Shown here piece after piece: positions 36,071 through 45,142 of a stretch of 64,000 nucleotides of DNA. Below the pieces are notes generated by a model that worked only from the letters and a program-made list of their open reading frames with translations, was not told where the DNA came from and made no database searches. Origin of the DNA: Saprospiraceae bacterium (GTDB taxonomy: Bacteria; Bacteroidota; Bacteroidia; Chitinophagales; Saprospiraceae). The position numbers were made by a program, and so were the translations under genes. The stretch's first letter is position 1. Each line of letters opens with the position of its first letter. The stretch covers positions 1-64,000 of the forward strand of contig JANQPA010000065.1 in assembly GCA_028285545.1 (NCBI GenBank), read 5' to 3'.

Positions 36071-36472
36071 TTATTGAGCTACTAATTTGACTTGAGCCCC
36101 CGCTCTGAGGGTATTCTGAATTTCAGAAACGGTATCGGTATGTTTAATAAGGGCTGCTAGTTCTTCATCGGATGCATCCCCTTCAACTTTGGCCGTATAG
36201 ACGAAATTATAACCAGGTGCTCCTACAGCATCAAACTCACCAGACGCTTCCACAACTACTTTATGAACTTTGATGTTCATTTTTTCAGCTTCGCGATAAA
36301 TGTCATTACAAAAGCAGCTTGCTAAAGCTAGGGTTAGAAATTCCCCACCGTTGACAGAAGAACCATAGCCGGAGGGTTTGCCGGGTATTTGTAATTCTTG
36401 CTGCTTTCCTTTGGTTTCTACAATTACTTGATGTTTATGAAGGCTGTTTTCGATTTTGGCTGAGATTTTCAT
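36071..36472 (-). CDS. OsmC family protein lacking the second cysteine
   Basis: 133 residues, OsmC fold: GKPSGYGSSVNGGEFLTLALASCFCNDIY holds the first family cysteine in ASCFC. Where hydroperoxide reductases have a second Cys (CPVS-like), this protein reads HTDTVSEIQNTLRAG and has none. The EIQNTLR ending occurs as a conserved form in some OsmC relatives, so this is likely a subfamily with a different role rather than damage. Compare the two-cysteine OsmC at 165-710. It lies upstream of nothing obvious; the LytTR regulator gene (36537) precedes it on the same strand after 64 bp. Confidence 0.85.
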   Translation of the reverse strand: MKISAKIENSLHKHQVIVETKGKQQELQIPGKPSGYGSSVNGGEFLTLALASCFCNDIYREAEKMNIKVHKVVVEASGEFDAVGAPGYNFVYTAKVEGDASDEELAALIKHTDTVSEIQNTLRAGAQVKLVAQ

Positions 36473-36536
36473 AAAAATTTGGTTTAAATCGGAGTATGGA
36501 ATAGAAATAAGGATTTGAATTTAATAAAATTCCACC

Positions 36537-37223
36537 TCACTGAAGCCTTTTCAAAACCTGATTTTTATAGGACTCCCCAATCGGAATTTCAATATTTCCG
36601 ATTTCGATATCTTGCTTGGTAAAGGCAGTCACTTTATCAGTATTTACTAAAAAGGAGCGGTGCACTCGGAGAAAGCGCTTATCCAACTCTTGTTCGAAGG
36701 CTGTAATTCCAAATTTGACCATCCATTTTTCATCGATGCAATGGATTCGAATGTAATCTTTTATGCTTTCGATAAAAAGGATATTCTCAAGCAGAACCTT
36801 GACATTTTTTTTATTGCTGCGCACAAAAATATGTGTTTTGGGGGCTGTCTCTTTATGGCTATTGAGACGAATGCTTTCCAAAAATTTGTCAATGGCCTGG
36901 ACAAAACGATCAAAAAGTATGGGCTTTAACAAATAATCGACTGCATTTAATTCAAATCCTTCAACAGCATAATTCCTGAAGGCAGTGGTGAATATAACCT
37001 TTGGTTTTTTCTCTAGGCTTTTAAAAAACTCAGTACCCTTAATCAGCGGCATTTCGATGTCTAGAAAAATTAGGTCAATAGTTTCTTGCTGTAACACAGT
37101 ACGAGCCTCTAATGCATTGGCACAGGAAGCAATTAATTCAAATTCATCCAAATGAGCCAGGTGCCTGGCCAGGAGCTCTCTAGCCAATTCCTCATCATCC
37201 ACAATTATACATTTATAAGCCAT
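36537..37223 (-). CDS. LytTR-type response regulator
   Basis: 228 residues: receiver domain (~1-120) with acidic pocket VDDEE, phospho-acceptor Asp55 in IFLDIEMP, Thr in IFTTAF and Lys in YLLKPI; LytTR DNA-binding domain (~135-228) with ILFIESIKDYIRIH, RFLRVHRSFLVN and IPIGESYKNQ. The gene start lies inside the last codons of the histidine kinase gene (11-bp overlap, 37213-37223), a standard LytS-LytR pair. Its likely targets are unknown. Confidence 0.94.
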   Translation of the reverse strand: MAYKCIIVDDEELARELLARHLAHLDEFELIASCANALEARTVLQQETIDLIFLDIEMPLIKGTEFFKSLEKKPKVIFTTAFRNYAVEGFELNAVDYLLKPILFDRFVQAIDKFLESIRLNSHKETAPKTHIFVRSNKKNVKVLLENILFIESIKDYIRIHCIDEKWMVKFGITAFEQELDKRFLRVHRSFLVNTDKVTAFTKQDIEIGNIEIPIGESYKNQVLKRLQ

Positions 37224-38271
37224 TGGATTTTAGTTTAAGAATGACGGAATAGCTTTCCTTTTTTTCGTTTACCGTTAAAGTATAGTTTTTTGGATATAAG
37301 ATGTCTAATTGCTGTTGAATATTTTGTAGCCCTATTGATGGACTTTTATTGATGTCATTGTATTGTTTGTGAAGGGGTTTGGAATTGTATACTTTAAATA
37401 AAATTTCTTCTTCGGAAGCTTGTAGTGTAATATTTAAAGTAGCCGTTTTAATTTCTTCTTTAACTCCATGTTTGAAAGCATTTTCCACAAAGGTTAGCAG
37501 GATGAGAGGAGCAATTTTTATACCCTTACTCATCTTGTAATCAAAATCAACTTCCAGTCTTTTTCCGTAGCGAATTTTTTCCAGTTCAAGATAATTATTG
37601 ATTAGAGTAATCTCATCTGCAAGGGCTACAAATTTGTCATTGCAGTGATACAACATATAATCCAGGATAGAAGAAAGCTTGGCAATCACTTCAGGAGTTT
37701 GATCTGATTTTTTGAGGGCTAGAGTGTATAGGTTATTAAGGGTGTTAAAAAGAAAATGAGGATTCAACTGATTTTTGAGTAGATTCAATTCAGTGGTTTT
37801 CTTTTGTTCCCGAAGGATGATCACTTCTTTTTGATCTCTATAATATTTTATGGTAATTAAAATTACGGCAGGAAGAATAAACCAGGATAATTCATTGAGA
37901 AAAAAGCTAAGGTCAAAAAAACGCTGAGACAAATCAAACTTTGGAGCAGGGCCTAAATATTTGGGATCATAATAATAATATCGGATAGCTGTATAGAATA
38001 CATAGTGAAAATATATCCAACCTAAGGTAATGAGGGTGAAAAGAATCCTTTTATTCTTATTTAAAAAATAGGGGACGAATATTAAAAGTATGACATAGGT
38101 TAATATAATCTGCAATATGATTTTGATCAAATACCTCTCGGTCAAAGCTATTTTATCGTCAAAAAAATTCCAATTGGAACTCATATAATAAAGAAAGATA
38201 AGCAGCCAAAAGAGAATATGGGTACTTACAACTTTATTGGATAGCCAATTTCGGATTTTTTGAAAGATCAT
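37213..38271 (-). CDS. LytS/YehU-type sensor histidine kinase
   Basis: 352 residues. Four hydrophobic segments in the first ~145 residues (STHILFWLLIFLYYM, IILQIILTYVILLIFVPYF, TLITLGWIYFHYVFY, LSWFILPAVILITIKYY). His_kinase domain: NQLNPHFLFNTLNNLY with His172 as the phospho-acceptor, and an ATPase region with IAPLILLTFVENAFKHG (N-box) and IGLQNIQQQLDIL. It phosphorylates the co-encoded LytTR regulator. No extracellular sensor domain is present, so the signal is likely in the membrane. It lies 49 bp downstream of the S41 peptidase gene, across a strong hairpin. Confidence 0.93.
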   Translation of the reverse strand: MIFQKIRNWLSNKVVSTHILFWLLIFLYYMSSNWNFFDDKIALTERYLIKIILQIILTYVILLIFVPYFLNKNKRILFTLITLGWIYFHYVFYTAIRYYYYDPKYLGPAPKFDLSQRFFDLSFFLNELSWFILPAVILITIKYYRDQKEVIILREQKKTTELNLLKNQLNPHFLFNTLNNLYTLALKKSDQTPEVIAKLSSILDYMLYHCNDKFVALADEITLINNYLELEKIRYGKRLEVDFDYKMSKGIKIAPLILLTFVENAFKHGVKEEIKTATLNITLQASEEEILFKVYNSKPLHKQYNDINKSPSIGLQNIQQQLDILYPKNYTLTVNEKKESYSVILKLKSNGL

Positions 38272-38282
38272 AAATAATTATT

Positions 38283-38322
38283 AAAATGTATGGAAGCTGC
38301 CTTAGCAGCTTCCATACATTTT
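38283..38322 (-). terminator. Perfect 18-bp stem-loop at S41 peptidase stop codon
   Basis: Arms 38283-38300 and 38305-38322 are perfectly complementary around CTTA. The stem begins inside the stop codon of the S41 peptidase gene (38321-38323) and precedes the histidine kinase start by 11 bp. No T tract follows, so read-through into the kinase is possible. Confidence 0.7.
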
Positions 38323-40246
38323 AGTTTTTTTCCTGTTCCTTTTCAAATTTAGCGACAATTTCTAAATGCTCCTCCAGGTCCCAGATGATTCCAAATCTTT
38401 CTTTGATATAAGGAGCCAGAGGAGGTAAGCCAATGTCGGCCCGTCGTTTGTCAACATTTTTAGGATCTTCCAGTGGCCATACATAAGTAGTCTTTGTTTC
38501 GGGATTGAATTTTATTTGACTACCATAAATTTGTTTTTTCCCTCGTTTGGAAGCAATACGATCTTCGAGGTAGGCCAGGTGACGAGCTTCGGCATCTCCT
38601 CTTTCGAGGGCGGCACGAAGCATAGGAGCATATTTAACCTGAGTCTCAAGGTCAGAATGTTGGATAACTAAAAAGAGTGTTCGATTCCCTTGTTTTCCAA
38701 CTCGATCTGCACCAAGCCAGCCATATTCATCTAGTATTTTTTTCACTTTAACGATGTTTACGGCGTGATTTTCGTGAATGATCTTTTCCATTGACTTTGC
38801 TTGTGGCGATTCTAGGCCAAATTCTTTTCTCAGAGCCATTGCTTTTCGTATAGGATCTTGTTCGTCATGATATACAGTATCCAAAAGGGCCCGAAGTTGA
38901 TCAACGGGTACTTTTTTAACTTTCTTGGGTTTAATTTGCTTTTTTACAGACTCCAGGTTTCTTTGGAATCGTTCCAGACTTTCATGATTTTGTTCTTTGG
39001 CTAGCTTTACTGCTTTTTCGAAATTTTTTAAAGCAAGCTCCTGCTGGCCATTCTCTTGCAAAGCTTCTGCATAACTGTCAAAGACATTGGGCGAGCTAGG
39101 ATGAAGAAGGGTGTTGGATTTTAAAATAGCCAGAGCAGCAAGTGCTTTGTCGTCTCTTAAGTAATTATAGCCAAAAGAATTTATGTCATTCTCATTCATT
39201 AGTTCGGTCTTGACGATCTTTTCCAATAAGCCATGAATTTTTTCTTGCTCTTGTTGACTGATCTTTTTCCCATTTAAATCATCTAAAGCTTTCATTATGG
39301 GATCAAAATAAGAAGCCTTATATTTTAGAGCAGCTTCAGAAGCTAATTCTTTTGCTTTTTCCAGAGCCTCATCCTCAGGAACTTCTACATTTGGAATGAC
39401 TCCAGTACCTTCCCAATTAGATTTGGTAACAGGATTTATGGACATGGCAAAAGGAATCCCAACCCTAAAGCCATTTCCAATATTATGCGTTCTGGTTGGA
39501 TGGGCTCCTCCACGGGTAATGGCCCCAACGATGGTTGCTCTTTTACGTGCTTGCATGGTATACGGAAGACCTTCGGCGGCGGAGAAAGTTCGGGAACTGG
39601 TCAGTATGAAAACGGGAACATCTAGTCTTTTTTTTCCTTCTACTTCTACGGTCCAGTATTCATTAGTATGGTCATTATATCTGGAATAAATACTGGTCAA
39701 TAACATTCCTTTTTCAAAGAAATAGCTAGCCAGATATTGCACCATCATAGGGCTTCCGCCGCTGCTGTAGCGCAAATCAATGATGATGGCATCGGCCATA
39801 CTAAGCTGGGCCATCACGTCATCTATCAGCGGAAAAAAGCGGCCCCCTCCAAAAAAACGCATGTCAAAATAACCAACATTGTTTTCAAAATATTGGAAAC
39901 CATTGATCATGGGCCTATAATATCGAGCTACATTCCGTAGGTAATTAGGCTCTGCATTAGGTCTTTCTCGGACTACTCTTGGAGGATAAACCCCTAAATG
40001 ATTGTCATTGGTAACCTTACGCATCTCCTGGGTAATGGCTCTTGCCAGGGCTTCTGGAGTAGAAAAATCATCGAAATAATTTTCCTTCATTAATTTATCC
40101 AGATGAACATTCACTTCCTTGGCTTTATCCAGGAAAACATATTGCTCTTCCATGAGTTTTTTGACTTTGTCAATCAATTCCTCTGTTTTTTGAGCAAAAT
40201 TGAATAGTGGTATTAGAAAGAGGGCGATAATTATAAAATGTCTCAC
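38321..40246 (-). CDS. S41-family serine peptidase with DUF6624 domain
   Basis: 641 residues with a signal peptide (~1-18, ending NFAQ). The start codon is GTG (40246), supported by the signal peptide beginning there. The peptidase S41 core covers ~30-310: IIDLRYSSGGS, FILTSSRTFSAAEGLPY with probable nucleophile Ser222, and TRGGAHPTR. Tetratricopeptide-like repeats occur around 375-430 (FDSYAEALQENGQQELALKNFEKA). The C-terminal ~160 residues match DUF6624 (QAKSMEKIIHENHAVNIVKV, RTLFLVIQHSD). A periplasmic tail-specific-protease-like enzyme; its substrate is unknown. Confidence 0.85.
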   Translation of the reverse strand: MRHFIIIALFLIPLFNFAQKTEELIDKVKKLMEEQYVFLDKAKEVNVHLDKLMKENYFDDFSTPEALARAITQEMRKVTNDNHLGVYPPRVVRERPNAEPNYLRNVARYYRPMINGFQYFENNVGYFDMRFFGGGRFFPLIDDVMAQLSMADAIIIDLRYSSGGSPMMVQYLASYFFEKGMLLTSIYSRYNDHTNEYWTVEVEGKKRLDVPVFILTSSRTFSAAEGLPYTMQARKRATIVGAITRGGAHPTRTHNIGNGFRVGIPFAMSINPVTKSNWEGTGVIPNVEVPEDEALEKAKELASEAALKYKASYFDPIMKALDDLNGKKISQQEQEKIHGLLEKIVKTELMNENDINSFGYNYLRDDKALAALAILKSNTLLHPSSPNVFDSYAEALQENGQQELALKNFEKAVKLAKEQNHESLERFQRNLESVKKQIKPKKVKKVPVDQLRALLDTVYHDEQDPIRKAMALRKEFGLESPQAKSMEKIIHENHAVNIVKVKKILDEYGWLGADRVGKQGNRTLFLVIQHSDLETQVKYAPMLRAALERGDAEARHLAYLEDRIASKRGKKQIYGSQIKFNPETKTTYVWPLEDPKNVDKRRADIGLPPLAPYIKERFGIIWDLEEHLEIVAKFEKEQEKN

Positions 40247-40264
40247 GGCTTGTTTTTTTTGTAA

Positions 40265-40293
40265 AAAGTAGAAGGTATAAAGTAGAAAGATAT
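40265..40293. repeat. Two tandem AAAGTAGAAGGTAT-like units
   Basis: 14-bp and 15-bp units at 40265-40278 and 40279-40293 in the 240-bp spacer upstream of the S41 gene. A reverse-complement-like segment (CCTTCTACATTTTACC) lies near 40340-40355. The motif recalls the GTAGAAGTATATTG arms at 23508 and 42526. Confidence 0.5.
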
Positions 40294-40486
40294 AAAGTCA
40301 TTGCATAGATAAACGTTTATCAAATCAATAATACTTGGAAATCCTTCTACATTTTACCTTTTTCCTTATACTATTTTAACTATTGTTTTCCGGACAAAGG
40401 AAAGAAGAAATGAAGCCTAAATTCAAATTAGTAGACCGAGCCAGTTTTTACGCAAATAGAAAGGAGATTTTTGAAAATGAAGCTGC

Positions 40487-41221
40487 TTATCGAAGTTTTT
40501 CTAGTTCCTGATCAATATCTGCTACAATATCTAGCGCATACTTTAATTTTGGATAATATTGGAGATATAATAATTGTTTTTTCAAAGACGAAGCCATTTT
40601 AATTTTATAATGGATGTTTTCATCCTGTAGCAATTGATTGTACTTGTATTCCGGAATTATAAAGCCAGAAGTATCATAACCTAAATATTCACTGACATCC
40701 TGATTTAAGAGTTTGTAGTGATCGTAGATTTGACTTTCATTTTCCAACTGCATTAAGTAGGTGTATTGAAACTCATAAAGCCTGCTAATTTTAGCTCTTA
40801 ATTCTTTATTTCGAATAATCGATAAACCCTTTTGCTTGGCTTCCTCAAAATGAGATTGATGTAGGGCTAAGTTAAGGTCGCCATGCGCAATGGAAATTAA
40901 ATAAGTGGCAAGTATAGGAATGTAGGCTTTCTTTTGGACCAGGTGTTCCAGGAAAGCACTATCATTTTTGGTAGTTCTTTCATAGGTTCGGATATTAAAA
41001 TTGATATCGGCCGTATCTTTTAGAATATCTCCTCGAATTCCTTCCAGGATCTCTATCTCTACTATCCTTTCTTTTCTAGTTTCATTCCAATTGTTGATTT
41101 GAAGGGCAATTAAAATTCCTAATACTACCAGGATGATTTCTCCCAATGCGTATTTTACAGTACTCCTTTTTTCCCCTTCCCTGAACTGTTTGTTCCGGAT
41201 GTTTTTGAAAAATCTAAACAT
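40487..41221 (-). CDS. DUF6090-like membrane-anchored protein
   Basis: 244 residues from ATG 41221. MFRFFKNIRNKQFREGEKRSTVKYALGEIILVVLGILIALQINNWNE is the hallmark N-terminus of the DUF6090 family: a basic start, one transmembrane helix (~30-45) and an NNWNE motif. The rest is mostly helical and predicted extracytoplasmic, with ILEGIRGDILKDTADINF. Function is unknown. An upstream TTG at 41296 is open but encodes a K/H-rich extension without family character. It is a single gene flanked by a 224-bp spacer. Confidence 0.82.
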   Translation of the reverse strand: MFRFFKNIRNKQFREGEKRSTVKYALGEIILVVLGILIALQINNWNETRKERIVEIEILEGIRGDILKDTADINFNIRTYERTTKNDSAFLEHLVQKKAYIPILATYLISIAHGDLNLALHQSHFEEAKQKGLSIIRNKELRAKISRLYEFQYTYLMQLENESQIYDHYKLLNQDVSEYLGYDTSGFIIPEYKYNQLLQDENIHYKIKMASSLKKQLLYLQYYPKLKYALDIVADIDQELEKLR

Positions 41222-41445
41222 TAGGTGCTTGGTTTTTTGAAAGCATTTTTCAGGCGAATGTTTTTTGAAATTAATAAGGCGGGAGCAATAATTCACCTTT
41301 TATCGATAAAATGTAACTCTAGTAAGCCATAGGAATCCATTAAAAGTTTTAAGTGCCAACCATCACTATTTTTTCTATTGAACACATAACAATAGAAATT
41401 TTCAATGGCTAGAGCGAATTTGCAGCCAATTCAAATTCAAAAAAC

Positions 41446-42468
41446 ATGAAAGCAAGGCTCATTTTAGCTCTATTTCTATTGGTTGTTTGCGGCATTATTT
41501 TTTCCTTCAAAACTCACGATCAAAAAGGAACAGCCACTTTAGTTGAAGACGAAATGGTCAATTCTCAGGACAATATTTCCAGAGTGCCAGATAGTGATGT
41601 TGGACAGATCCTATTTTTTAGATCCCTACGTCAGGGAAGTGGAGATCTGTATTTAATGGATGAACTTGGGGAAAATGTACGAAAAATTGGCCAGTCAGGA
41701 AGCCGCCCTGACCATTATCCCAATTGGTCACCCGATGGGCAGTATATTACTTTTGAATCTTATCGAAGAGGAGGGTGGCGGATTTGGATTATGAAAGCAG
41801 ATGGTTCTGAGGCGCGGAAGATTTTAGATGGGAGAAGGGGTACTTCTTCTTATGAGTTTGATCCTTCTTTTTCCAGTGATGGGAAAAGAATTTTCTTTGC
41901 ATCTAATGGTGATATTTTTTCAGTAAAAAAAGATGGATCGGATCTTCAGCAGATTACAAAAACTCCTAATGTTTTTGAATATTGTCCCTATCAGTCACCG
42001 GATGGCCAAAAGATGTTATTTGTTTCAAGAGGACAAATTCATGTGATGAATATGGATGGTAGCAATCGTATTAATTTGACTAAAAATGAGGAGATAATCG
42101 ATTATGCTCCTGTCTGGTCACCGGATGGTCAAAAAATTCTTTACTACTCTACTATTTCTGGCAGCTTCGAATTACATATCATGAATGCTGATGGCAGCAA
42201 CAAGCAGTTTTTATTGAATAAAGAGGAAATGAAAAAGCAGGGCTTTAGCAAAACCGCTTTTGTGGATGCATGGGATAATAATTGGGGGGCTACTGAGCAG
42301 TATAAAGCCTCTTTTTCGCCCAATGGCCAAAAAATCGCCTTCAGCCGGAATGTAAGTGGCAACAGAGAAATTTTTATTACTAACATTAATGGTTCTGGGA
42401 TTAAAAGGCTAACGAATAATAAATTTCATGATGGATTCCCTATTTGGAGGCCAAAAGCAAAAAATTAA
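41446..42468 (+). CDS. PD40/TolB-like beta-propeller protein, exported
   Basis: 340 residues; N-terminal hydrophobic signal or anchor (~4-22). About six PD40 (WD40-like) blades can be seen: NWSPDGQYITFES, SFSSDGKRIFFASN, YQSPDGQKMLFVS, WSPDGQKILYYST, SFSPNGQKIAFSR, ending with GFPIWRPK. Such propellers are found in TolB and in S9 peptidases; no catalytic domain follows here, so a binding or scaffold role is likely. It is followed by a palindrome (42526-42569) and then the FtsX-type permease. Confidence 0.88.
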   Translation: MKARLILALFLLVVCGIIFSFKTHDQKGTATLVEDEMVNSQDNISRVPDSDVGQILFFRSLRQGSGDLYLMDELGENVRKIGQSGSRPDHYPNWSPDGQYITFESYRRGGWRIWIMKADGSEARKILDGRRGTSSYEFDPSFSSDGKRIFFASNGDIFSVKKDGSDLQQITKTPNVFEYCPYQSPDGQKMLFVSRGQIHVMNMDGSNRINLTKNEEIIDYAPVWSPDGQKILYYSTISGSFELHIMNADGSNKQFLLNKEEMKKQGFSKTAFVDAWDNNWGATEQYKASFSPNGQKIAFSRNVSGNREIFITNINGSGIKRLTNNKFHDGFPIWRPKAKN

Positions 42469-42525
42469 AGTAGCTACCTTTTGTAATCAGGGAAATATAA
42501 TTGTCCGTACAGGCTCCTGAAGGAT

Positions 42526-42569
42526 GGTAGAAGTATATTGCATTATGGTATGTGCAATATACTTCTACC
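42526..42569 (+). terminator. Perfect 17-bp stem palindrome, shared with 23508
   Basis: Arms 42526-42542 and 42553-42569 are fully complementary (GGTAGAAGTATATTGCA) with a 10-nt loop. It lies 57 bp after the PD40 gene. The arm is nearly the same as at 23508-23549. Confidence 0.7.
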
Positions 42570-42629
42570 CTATTTACTTTCCACTATCAAAAAGCTGTAA
42601 CCATAATGAATTTAAAGCCGTCATACCCT

Positions 42630-42667
42630 CGTCCTGTAGGGGTATTGACCTGTTCAGGGCATCCTAA
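42630..42667. repeat. GGGTATTG/GGGCA spacer element related to 5027-5049
   Basis: ATACCCTC ... AGGGGTAT partly self-pair, followed by TGACC ... CAGGGCATCCTAA. The pieces GGGTATTG and GGGCAYCCTAA also occur, in circularly permuted order, at 5027-5049. I read this as a decayed dispersed spacer element. Confidence 0.35.
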
Positions 42668-42709
42668 TGATATAAAGCTCTTGAAACAACACCGCTAAAA
42701 TTAAATGTC

Positions 42710-45142
42710 ATGCTCAGGAATTACCTTATCACTTCTATTCGGAATTTGTGGAAATATCGTTTTTATTCATTTATTAATACAGTAGGATTGGCCGTAGGAT
42801 TAACCTGCTTTATTTTCATCTTATTATATGTTCAGGATGAATTAAGCTTTGACAGGTTTCACGAAAAAGCGGATCAGATTTATCGAATAGATTTTGAAGG
42901 TTATGCTTTTGATCAGGAGCTGAATTTTGCTACCGTTGGTGCGCAGGTGGGCCCAATCATTCGAGAAGAATATCCCGAGATTGAAGAGGTTTGTCGTTTC
43001 CGGGAAAGAGGTACTTATACAGTGGCCTATGAAAATCAAAGTTTCAATGAATCAAGTTGGGTTTTTGCAGATTCTACCTTTTTTGAGGTTTTTACCTTTA
43101 ATCTGCTAAAAGGGGATCCGGAAAAAGTATTGGATGAACCAAATACCATTGTCATTACGGAACCAATGGCAAAAAAATATTTTGGTGCTGAAGATCCCAT
43201 TGGTAAGAGCCTTCGAGCGGATAATCGCTTTTTATATCGAGTGACAGGTGTGATGGAAGAAATGCCCAGTAATTCACATTTTGATTTTGATTTTATAGCG
43301 TCCCTTTCTTCTCTTCAGGAAAGCCAGAATCCCTCCTGGTTAAGTAATAATTTTCAAACCTATGTGGTCCTTAAAGAAGGAGCAAGTCCAGAAACTGTTA
43401 ATGCTAAATTTGTAGACCTCCTACCCGCCTACATTGGTCCGGAAGTTGAACAATTCATGGGGAAAACCTATGATGATATTCTTAGCGAGGGAAATTTCAT
43501 AGAATACAATCTTTTTCCTTTGACAAAAATTCATCTGTATTCTGACAAGCAGGTACAGCTAGGTACTAGTGGAGATATCCGATATGTTTATATTTTCTCT
43601 TTTATAGGCATTTTTATTCTTTTACTGGCCTGTATCAATTTCATCAACCTGGCTACGGCAAGATCTGCCACTCGTTCTCGAGAGGTAGGTATGCGAAAAG
43701 TAGTAGGGGCTCGAAGGCCTCAACTAATCATGCAGTTTTTGAGTGAATCCTTATTAATCACTTTATTTTCCCTTGCAATAGGGGGGGTACTTGTATTTTT
43801 CCTTTTGCCCCATTTCAATGATCTTTCTGGAAAAGTATTAACTATAGGAGAGGTTTTTACTCCTAAATTATTTGCTTTGATGTTTGGCCTGGTTGTTTTT
43901 GTAGGCTTGGCAGCGGGAAGTTATCCAGCGTTTCATCTATCTGCCTTTAAGCCGCTTGAAGCAATTCGTAGCTTGGGCTTCAAAAGAACCAGGCAGAAGA
44001 TTTCATTACGTTCAGTACTGGTTGTTTTCCAATTTGCTATTACGATTGCTCTGATTGTAGGTACGATTATTATTTCTAACCAGCTGCAGTATATGCAAAA
44101 TAAAAAGCTTGGCTATGAAAAAGATCAGATACTTATTTTGAATAATTTCTATACACTAGGAAATAACTGTCAACCATTTAAGGAGGAAATATTAAAGAAT
44201 CCAAGCGTTGTTAATGCTACTATAAGCGGGACCCTTCCAACGCCGTCCAGTAGTAATAACTCAGCTGTATTTTTAGGGCGTAATCCGGATCCTGATAAAA
44301 CTCACGTTTTACGTTTGTTTACAGTAGATCATGATTATATTCCAACACTATCAATGGAAATGGTTAATGGTCGTGCCTTTTCAAGAGATTATCCATCTGA
44401 TTCCAGCGGGATTATTTTAAATGAATCCGCTGTGGCTTTATTTGGACTGGAGGATCCGCTGGGTAAAGAGATCAGTACTTTTACAGGAGGAACTCCAGAC
44501 AATCCCCAAATAACGACTACCAGAGTAATAGGAGTGGTGAAAAATTTCCACTATGAATCGCTCAGGAGTACCATAGGTCCATTGGCTATGTTTTTGGGAC
44601 AGAACAGAGGAAAATTATCCATTAAAATCAGTACTGATAATGTGCCTGGATTTATTGGAGATTTAAACAAACAATGGAATACGATGGGCCCTGGCCAGCC
44701 ATTTGATTACACTTTTATGGAAGAAGATTTTGCAGCGGTATATGAGGCAGAATCCAGAATAGGCAACATCTTTTCGGTCTTTACCATTCTGGCTATTTTA
44801 ATTGCTTGTTTGGGCTTATTTGGCTTAGCTACTTTTACGGCTGAGCAGCGCACTAAGGAGATGGGAATTCGAAAGGTAATAGGAGCTTCGGGTTCCAGAA
44901 TTTTCTATATTTTGACTTTAGAAGTAGTAAAATGGGTATTGATTGCCAATGTCATTGCTCTTCCTTTGGCTTATTATTTTATGAATAAATGGTTACAAGG
45001 TTTTGCTTATCCGGTAGGGCTTAGTTGGATGACTTTTGTAGGAGCTTTATTGATAGGGTTGATCATTGCGATCATCACCGTGAGCTATCAAGCCATGCGA
45101 GTATCTACGATCAATCCTGCGAAGGCTTTAAAGCACGAATAG
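42710..45142 (+). CDS. FtsX/MacB-type ABC transporter permease
   Basis: 810 residues with the double MacB_PCD-FtsX arrangement usual in Bacteroidota. N-terminal helix SFINTVGLAVGLTCFIFILLYV, periplasmic MacB_PCD (~45-260), three-helix FtsX block (~285-430) containing ATARSATRSREVGMRKVVGA, second helix FAITIALIVGTIIISNQLQYM, second MacB_PCD (~465-660), final FtsX block (~680-800) with AEQRTKEMGIRKVIGAS. No ATP-binding subunit is adjacent, so it is an orphan permease that would need an ATPase from elsewhere. Its last 32 bp overlap the convergent MFS gene end. Confidence 0.92.
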   Translation: MLRNYLITSIRNLWKYRFYSFINTVGLAVGLTCFIFILLYVQDELSFDRFHEKADQIYRIDFEGYAFDQELNFATVGAQVGPIIREEYPEIEEVCRFRERGTYTVAYENQSFNESSWVFADSTFFEVFTFNLLKGDPEKVLDEPNTIVITEPMAKKYFGAEDPIGKSLRADNRFLYRVTGVMEEMPSNSHFDFDFIASLSSLQESQNPSWLSNNFQTYVVLKEGASPETVNAKFVDLLPAYIGPEVEQFMGKTYDDILSEGNFIEYNLFPLTKIHLYSDKQVQLGTSGDIRYVYIFSFIGIFILLLACINFINLATARSATRSREVGMRKVVGARRPQLIMQFLSESLLITLFSLAIGGVLVFFLLPHFNDLSGKVLTIGEVFTPKLFALMFGLVVFVGLAAGSYPAFHLSAFKPLEAIRSLGFKRTRQKISLRSVLVVFQFAITIALIVGTIIISNQLQYMQNKKLGYEKDQILILNNFYTLGNNCQPFKEEILKNPSVVNATISGTLPTPSSSNNSAVFLGRNPDPDKTHVLRLFTVDHDYIPTLSMEMVNGRAFSRDYPSDSSGIILNESAVALFGLEDPLGKEISTFTGGTPDNPQITTTRVIGVVKNFHYESLRSTIGPLAMFLGQNRGKLSIKISTDNVPGFIGDLNKQWNTMGPGQPFDYTFMEEDFAAVYEAESRIGNIFSVFTILAILIACLGLFGLATFTAEQRTKEMGIRKVIGASGSRIFYILTLEVVKWVLIANVIALPLAYYFMNKWLQGFAYPVGLSWMTFVGALLIGLIIAIITVSYQAMRVSTINPAKALKHE

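Noticed and set aside
42710-45142. MacB with an ATPase domain
   Set aside because: No Walker A or signature motif is present; this is only the permease half.
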